This document shows, one piece after another, positions 60,248-64,000 of a stretch of DNA of 64,000 nt. The stretch is from Methanospirillum stamsii (GTDB taxonomy: Archaea > Halobacteriota > Methanomicrobia > Methanomicrobiales > Methanospirillaceae): assembly GCF_046244385.1 (NCBI RefSeq), contig NZ_CP176366.1, forward strand, positions 3,410,001 through 3,474,000. The letters are read 5' to 3'. Position 1 is the stretch's first letter; the number at the start of each line of letters is the position of its first letter. The position numbers were made by a program, and so were the translations under genes. Below the pieces are notes generated by a model. It had not been told where the DNA came from and did not search any database. It saw only the letters and a program-made list of their open reading frames with translations.

Positions 60248-60705
60248 TCAGTTCCCTCTTCAGGAAAAACTTCCCCTATTTCGTATCCATAAAACCGGCG
60301 GATAAGCAGACGTGCCTTTTCAATAGTACATCCCCCTTTCCCGATGGCAATACCCACATCATTTTTCCCTGAAACATAGATGTTCATCTTTTTTGTCTGT
60401 TCATCACAGGCATAACGAAGAATAGCAGCGGGTTTGAAAATATTTGCCAGGAACTCTTCCATTTTTTCAGCAAATTCTACCATCTCAACCTTACGACCGG
60501 TAACTCCCTGAAGACGACGGATGTTATCCCCTTTCTTTCCAATGGCATAACCCATGTCACCGCCTTTGATAACAAAAATAATGCGGTCGAATTTTTCGTC
60601 GATTAAACAATCAAGTGCTGTAGATTTTGTCAGGATTCTGAGTTCTTCAATGTATCTTCGTTCTTTAAATCCAAGATTTCGTTCCATATATGATTCGTGC
60701 TCCAT
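60244..60705 (-). CDS. NusA-like KH-domain transcription factor
   Basis: The 153-residue protein contains two KH domains: FVIKGGDMGYAIGKKGDNIRRLQGVTG (about residues 47-73) and VSGKNDVGIAIGKGGCTIEKARLLI (about 112-136), both with intact GxxG loops. This is the archaeal short NusA, lacking the S1 and N-terminal domains of bacterial NusA. It is thought to bind RNA or RNA polymerase during elongation. In many archaea it lies next to rpoA genes; here it is linked to hisE. Divergence from its usual context is notable but not unique. Confidence 0.9.
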   Translation of the reverse strand: MEHESYMERNLGFKERRYIEELRILTKSTALDCLIDEKFDRIIFVIKGGDMGYAIGKKGDNIRRLQGVTGRKVEMVEFAEKMEEFLANIFKPAAILRYACDEQTKKMNIYVSGKNDVGIAIGKGGCTIEKARLLIRRFYGYEIGEVFPEEGTE

Positions 60706-60942
60706 ATTCGAAAAGATTGAATATCCGATGGTAATCCGGCACAGAGAATAATGAGGTAATTGAAGGTATCGCTATAGGATGTTGATAAACAAAACCTGTG
60801 TGTCATCTCTACGTAAGAAAACCGTTGAAATATTACCGGTTTAATTAGTTAAAGGTTATGATAATTAAGAATAGACTTCACGTATACTAAACTGAAAAAA
60901 AAGAAACAGGGATAATAACGCATAAATCATTCAATGGAAGTA

Positions 60943-61353
60943 TTAACAGGTAGCCAGATTACGCTGAGCATTACCCATCATGGCCGGATACTTTAAGGAA
61001 CTGCTCATTGGCAGCCTGGCAACCGGTGCATACAAAGATCTCCGGATTAATAATGACTTTAATGAATCCAGTGATACAGTATACCGATTTCCATCCATAA
61101 GTTCAATATTCAATGCTTTTCCTGATCCAGATAAATACGCAAGACCGGTGGTGGTACTGATATATTGTTTCCAATTAATTCGGAGCCGGAATGTCCGTGC
61201 AGAATTTTTTCCCCGGATTGCTTTTTTTAATTCTTCTAAAACAATTCCAAATCTCTTTCCATCAAGAATCAGTTCTATTATTTCTGTTGGAAGACCTTCT
61301 TCATCAATAGTTACCGTTTTTGCCTTCTGCATATATCCTGCTTTTTCGAGCAT
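60943..61353 (-). CDS. orphan protein of unknown function with structured leader
   Basis: The 136-residue protein has a beta-rich core (KTVTIDEEGLPTEIIELILDG; FGIVLEELKKAI; FRLRINWKQYIST; ALNIELMDGNRYTVSLDSLKSLL) and a disordered Ser/Pro/Asn tail. No known domain recognised. I set the start at ATG 61353 because GGGTGA lies 5 nt upstream; the GTG at 61362 is itself part of that site. The gene lies 190 bp downstream of cfbC on the same strand. The intervening leader holds overlapping complementary arms that can sequester the ribosome-binding site, so translational control is suspected. Confidence 0.6.
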   Translation of the reverse strand: MLEKAGYMQKAKTVTIDEEGLPTEIIELILDGKRFGIVLEELKKAIRGKNSARTFRLRINWKQYISTTTGLAYLSGSGKALNIELMDGNRYTVSLDSLKSLLIRRSLYAPVARLPMSSSLKYPAMMGNAQRNLATC

Positions 61354-61357
61354 TTTA

Positions 61358-61523
61358 TTCACCCTGTTATTATACTAAAGGGTCTGCAGATCCCTATTTA
61401 AATCTTTAAAAAACAGGGTGAAAGTGAAAAAAATTAAATTTAAAAAATAAAATAAAATTTAAATATTGACCATTTTTAAAAAATATTCGGAATGTGAAGG
61501 CATTTTTTTCAACTTTCACTTTC
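61358..61523 (-). promoter_or_regulatory. putative switch-like leader with mutually exclusive pairings
   Basis: In mRNA order: arm A (61523-61514) GAAAGTGAAA, arm B (61429-61411) TTTCACTTTCACCCTGTTT and arm C (61368-61358) AACAGGGTGAA. A pairs with B positions 1-10 (10 bp); C pairs with B positions 8-18 (11 bp). The two pairings share three bases and exclude each other. Arm C includes the GGGTGA ribosome-binding site of the gene at 60943. A T6 tract follows arm B directly. Arms were read by eye; folding energies were not computed. Confidence 0.5.
61411..61429 (-). repeat. 19-bp element TTTCACTTTCACCCTGTTT, copy 2
   Basis: Exact copy of the element at 39977-39995, here on the minus strand and 57 nt upstream of the ATG at 61353. 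It forms arm B of the putative switch. Flanking bases differ between copies. Confidence 0.65.
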
Positions 61524-61543
61524 GGAAAATTACCTTTTTTCTC

Positions 61544-62377
61544 TTAAACCATCCCGGTCATGGGCGGAAGATATGATCGGGCAAGTTGTTCAAGGTCAGC
61601 TATTTCCATGGGGACGGGGATGATAAATTCCGTGTTTGAAATAATGGCTTCAGCCAGTAAGCGATACTCTTCAGCCAGTGGTGAATCAGAAGCAAACTCA
61701 ATAACGGTCTGGTTATGTAACTCTGCATGTTGAACCAGAGAGCTTCTTGGAATATACGCAACTATTTTGGAACCTACGGATTTAGCAAAAGATGACACTA
61801 ATTCTTCTTCCTCCGGAAGATTTCTGCTGTTACAGATAACTCCCCCAAGTCTGCATACCTGCCTTACATTCTGGGCAATCCTTGCAATCGCTTTACAGAT
61901 ATTATTGGCCGCATACAAGGACATGAGTTCACCGGAGGTCACAAGATAGATCTCCTGAGCATATCCTTTCCGCATGGGCATCGCAAAACCGCCACAGACA
62001 ACATCTCCGAGCACATCATACAGGATAATATCTTCAGTAAAAGCAGATAGTCGTTCAAGAACCTGAAATGTTGCAATAATTCCTCTTCCTGCACATCCTA
62101 CTCCAGGTTCAGGACCTCCTGCTTCAACACACCGGACACCCGAATATCCGGTAAAAACAACATCATCAAGGGTCAGGTTTTCTTCACCTTTTTCTCTGAT
62201 GAGATCCAGAACAGTGGGGATAAGAGTCCCTTTCATAAGCATCCGGGTACTATCGCGTTTTGGGTCGCATCCAATCTGCATTACAGTAAGGCCACGGGTT
62301 GCTAAGGCAGCAGAAAGATTGGCAGAAGTAGTAGATTTTCCAATTCCACCTTTCCCATAAATCGCGATCTGTTTCAT
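61544..62377 (-). CDS. cfbC: NifH-like reductase, probably CfbC of F430 synthesis
   Basis: The 277-residue protein is a nitrogenase-iron-protein homologue: IAIYGKGGIGKSTTSANLSAAL (P-loop, about residues 4-25), CDPKRDSTRML, and the two [4Fe-4S] cysteines in GVGCAGRG (about 92-99) and DVLGDVVCGGFAMPMR (about 120-135). In methanogens without nitrogenase genes nearby, this class (CfbC) delivers electrons to CfbD to convert Ni-sirohydrochlorin diamide toward coenzyme F430. There is no nifD/nifK in the window, which favours CfbC over NifH. Gap of 27 bp to prk upstream. A true NifH paralogue of other use cannot be excluded. Confidence 0.78.
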   Translation of the reverse strand: MKQIAIYGKGGIGKSTTSANLSAALATRGLTVMQIGCDPKRDSTRMLMKGTLIPTVLDLIREKGEENLTLDDVVFTGYSGVRCVEAGGPEPGVGCAGRGIIATFQVLERLSAFTEDIILYDVLGDVVCGGFAMPMRKGYAQEIYLVTSGELMSLYAANNICKAIARIAQNVRQVCRLGGVICNSRNLPEEEELVSSFAKSVGSKIVAYIPRSSLVQHAELHNQTVIEFASDSPLAEEYRLLAEAIISNTEFIIPVPMEIADLEQLARSYLPPMTGMV

Positions 62378-62404
62378 CCTTACTAAGTGATAATGCAGAT
62401 GATA

Positions 62405-63388
62405 TCAGGCATGCGGTTTATCAGCAGGATTTCTTGAGATGGATATTCTCCGATTGATGATCTGCCAGGAAAGAATAAGCCTGATGAGATCTGTTCCGGT
62501 AATATGACTCTGATTGTTAAAAATATTTATAGGCCCGACCTGAGTCTGGTATTCAATCTGTTTTTCAATTTTATGTATCGTATCAGGAATCAGTTCACCA
62601 TCAACAATGAGACCACGCACCACCCGTTCATCAATTTTATGGGAAATGCATGATAAGGAAAAATTATGTGTTGATTTTTTAAAGAGATCGCAGAGATCGA
62701 TGTTCAACTCAATATCTTCAAAGCAATATTCCTGCGCAGGCATGGAAAGAATTACCTGGTACATATTCCGAAGGGTTCCTTCCTGCTTTCCATAGGATGA
62801 ATAAAAAATTTCTATTAAGGCATCCGCAGTTTTTCGTTGAGGTTTTACATAGAGATTATAATCAGATTTTCGCATCTCCATCTCAGCAAGCAATGCTTCA
62901 TGATTATAATTCCTGTTTCCGATATCCCGACGAATCTTCCAGTCATATTTCACTTCATAATCCGGATCCACGAAAATGGTATAATCATAAAGGTTTCGAA
63001 GGTCTTCAGTAGCATAAGGATGAAGCCCCTCAAAAATAACGAATTTTTTTGATTTGATTGTTTCCGGATCTGAAAAGGTTCCGGTAGCATGATCATAAAC
63101 AGGTTTTATTATCGATTTACCTGCTTTTAAGTCGGTAATGTGCTGAGCTAATAATGTCAGGTTATTTGCGGACAAAAGAAGCGGGGTTATGCCCATTTCA
63201 TTACGTGTTTTCCGGTCATACAGATGATAATCATCAACTGTAATTGTTAAAACAAGTTCTTCACCAAAAATTTCAGTTATTGCACGTGAAAACGTGGTTT
63301 TTCCTGATCCTGAATCTCCGGCAACCCCTATAACAAAAACATACGGAGATTCACGTATGGTATCACTAAAATTATGTGAAGAATTCAT
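62405..63388 (-). CDS. prk: archaeal phosphoribulokinase
   Basis: Phosphorylates ribulose 5-phosphate to ribulose 1,5-bisphosphate. In methanogens of this order it works with type III RuBisCO in the reductive hexulose-phosphate pathway. The 327-residue protein shows Walker A GVAGDSGSGKTTFSRAI (about residues 22-38), ITVDDYHLYDRKTRNEMG (about 54-71), EGLHPY (about 130-135) and YDWKIRRDIGNRNYN. Length fits the archaeal class without the thioredoxin-regulated Cys pair. It is flanked by cfbC (27 bp) and the flavoprotein gene (30 bp). Confidence 0.93.
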   Translation of the reverse strand: MNSSHNFSDTIRESPYVFVIGVAGDSGSGKTTFSRAITEIFGEELVLTITVDDYHLYDRKTRNEMGITPLLLSANNLTLLAQHITDLKAGKSIIKPVYDHATGTFSDPETIKSKKFVIFEGLHPYATEDLRNLYDYTIFVDPDYEVKYDWKIRRDIGNRNYNHEALLAEMEMRKSDYNLYVKPQRKTADALIEIFYSSYGKQEGTLRNMYQVILSMPAQEYCFEDIELNIDLCDLFKKSTHNFSLSCISHKIDERVVRGLIVDGELIPDTIHKIEKQIEYQTQVGPINIFNNQSHITGTDLIRLILSWQIINRRISISRNPADKPHA

Positions 63389-63418
63389 TGAATTTTTCTC
63401 CGGGAAATTTTTGAAATT

Positions 63419-64000
63419 TTATTTTGTGATGTTTGGATCCTGTGCATGTTTTTCTGCAATTATATCAGCAAGAGTGGTCAATTCCTCAAGTGTCTTTTCC
63501 CCAGGCGCTCCTTTCAGATACACAGGAGGCAGAAGTTCTGCTTTTATATGAGGAATAAGACTTTTTATTGTATCAACAGTTTTTCCTCCCCATCCAAATG
63601 ATCCAATAACCGTAGCATACCTGGTTTTTGGTTTAACCAGATTTGCAAGATATGCCGTTGAAACCATATCCGGATGAGGACCGAAAAGCACAGTCGGAGT
63701 TCCAAACACGACTGTTGCAGCATCTACAAGTTCCATAGCAAGTAATCCTGAATCAGATCCGGTCAGATTAAAGGGCCTTACATTAATCCCGCGTTCCATG
63801 AGAAGGCCAGTAAGCATCCTGACCATCTTTTCGGTACTTCCATGCATTGAGACATAGGGAATCAGAACGATATTTTGGACTTTATCACTTGTCCAATCAG
63901 AATATTTGTCCAGGATCCAGGGTGGAGAATCATAAAGGGGCCCGTGACTTGGCGCGATAATTGAAATATCCATTTTGGATATTTTTTCAAGATATTCACG
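63419..64000 (-). CDS. fprA: A-type flavoprotein / F420H2 oxidase (partial, C-terminal half)
   Basis: The visible 193 residues cover the end of the beta-lactamase-like diiron domain (ISIIAPSHGPLY) and the complete flavodoxin domain with the FMN loop YVSMHGSTEKM (about 40 residues into the visible part), VFGTPTVLFGPHP and TVIGSFGWGGKTVD. This is the arrangement of FprA, the F420H2:O2 oxidoreductase that methanogens use to remove oxygen. The frame runs unbroken to the window edge; the N-terminal metal-binding part lies outside. It precedes prk by 30 bp on the same strand. Confidence 0.88.
   Translation of the reverse strand, partial: REYLEKISKMDISIIAPSHGPLYDSPPWILDKYSDWTSDKVQNIVLIPYVSMHGSTEKMVRMLTGLLMERGINVRPFNLTGSDSGLLAMELVDAATVVFGTPTVLFGPHPDMVSTAYLANLVKPKTRYATVIGSFGWGGKTVDTIKSLIPHIKAELLPPVYLKGAPGEKTLEELTTLADIIAEKHAQDPNITK

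Noticed and set aside
61544..62377. Nitrogenase iron protein NifH
   Set aside because: No nifDK or nif regulator genes are nearby and the sequence fits the CfbC class better, though this cannot be proved from the window alone.
1..64000. CRISPR array, insertion sequence or prophage
   Set aside because: No regularly spaced direct repeats, transposase, integrase or phage structural gene was seen; the only exact dispersed repeat noted is the 19-bp leader element.

Overview
The window looks like chromosomal DNA of a hydrogenotrophic methanogen of the order Methanomicrobiales, and gene content and style fit Methanospirillum best. The evidence is the methanofuran genes (mfnD, mfnF), a tetrahydromethanopterin gene (mptE), an F430 gene (cfbC-like), the archaeal phosphoribulokinase of the RuBisCO-linked methanogen pathway, two TATA-binding proteins, archaeal diphthamide synthase and PRC-barrel and PKD surface proteins. 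There is no transposase, CRISPR array or prophage. The genus assignment is inference; 'methanogenic archaeon' is firm.

Layout. 1-10.7 kb: partial gamma-carbonic anhydrase, archaeal PPAT (coaD), pyrI-pyrB, a 1041-residue HEAT-repeat protein, a small Cys-rich protein, tRNA-Lys, then a DHH phosphoesterase / mptE / radical SAM operon facing a site-2 protease. 11-18 kb: PRC-barrel protein, Thg1, a secreted NHL-propeller protein, ileS. 18-25 kb: a MoxR / DUF58 / VWA / BatD-like operon followed by a DUF2207 membrane protein. 25-30.5 kb: a giant secreted SBBP/PKD protein. 30.9-35.1 kb: RPA-associated protein, phosphoesterase and Lhr helicase. 35-49 kb: two TBP genes, each near an AMP-forming acyl-CoA synthetase, with a K+ channel, mfnD-mfnF, surE and rpiA between them; the acetyl-CoA synthetase is divergent from an ADP-forming acyl-CoA synthetase. 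49-55 kb: Cas4-like nuclease fold, COG1665 nucleotidyltransferase, Sua5, ACT protein, tRNA-Gly, glycosyltransferase, glnA. 55-64 kb: COG2108 radical SAM, two cis-prenyltransferase homologues, a KaiC-like protein, dph5, a duplicated DUF357 protein, hisE, a NusA-type KH protein, an orphan gene, then cfbC, prk and part of an F420H2 oxidase.

Most worth a second look: (1) a leader at 61358-61523 upstream of an orphan gene, in which one segment can pair either with an upstream arm or with the ribosome-binding site, so that the two pairings exclude each other; 19 bp of that segment recur exactly upstream of an unrelated orphan gene at 40036. (2) Two genes, acetyl-CoA synthetase and sua5, whose conserved N-termini can only be reached from non-canonical start codons (ATT/ATC and CTG). 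(3) Convergent cis-prenyltransferase genes that divide the catalytic Asp motif and the C-terminal RxG motif between them, as in NgBR/DHDDS heteromers. (4) Three perfect hairpins packed between an acyl-CoA synthetase gene and tRNA-Leu.

Genes are dense, with many 4-nt ATGA-type overlaps and convergent 3' overlaps. Several starts were moved from the longest reading frame to sites with a better ribosome-binding site (GGTGA/GGAGG type).
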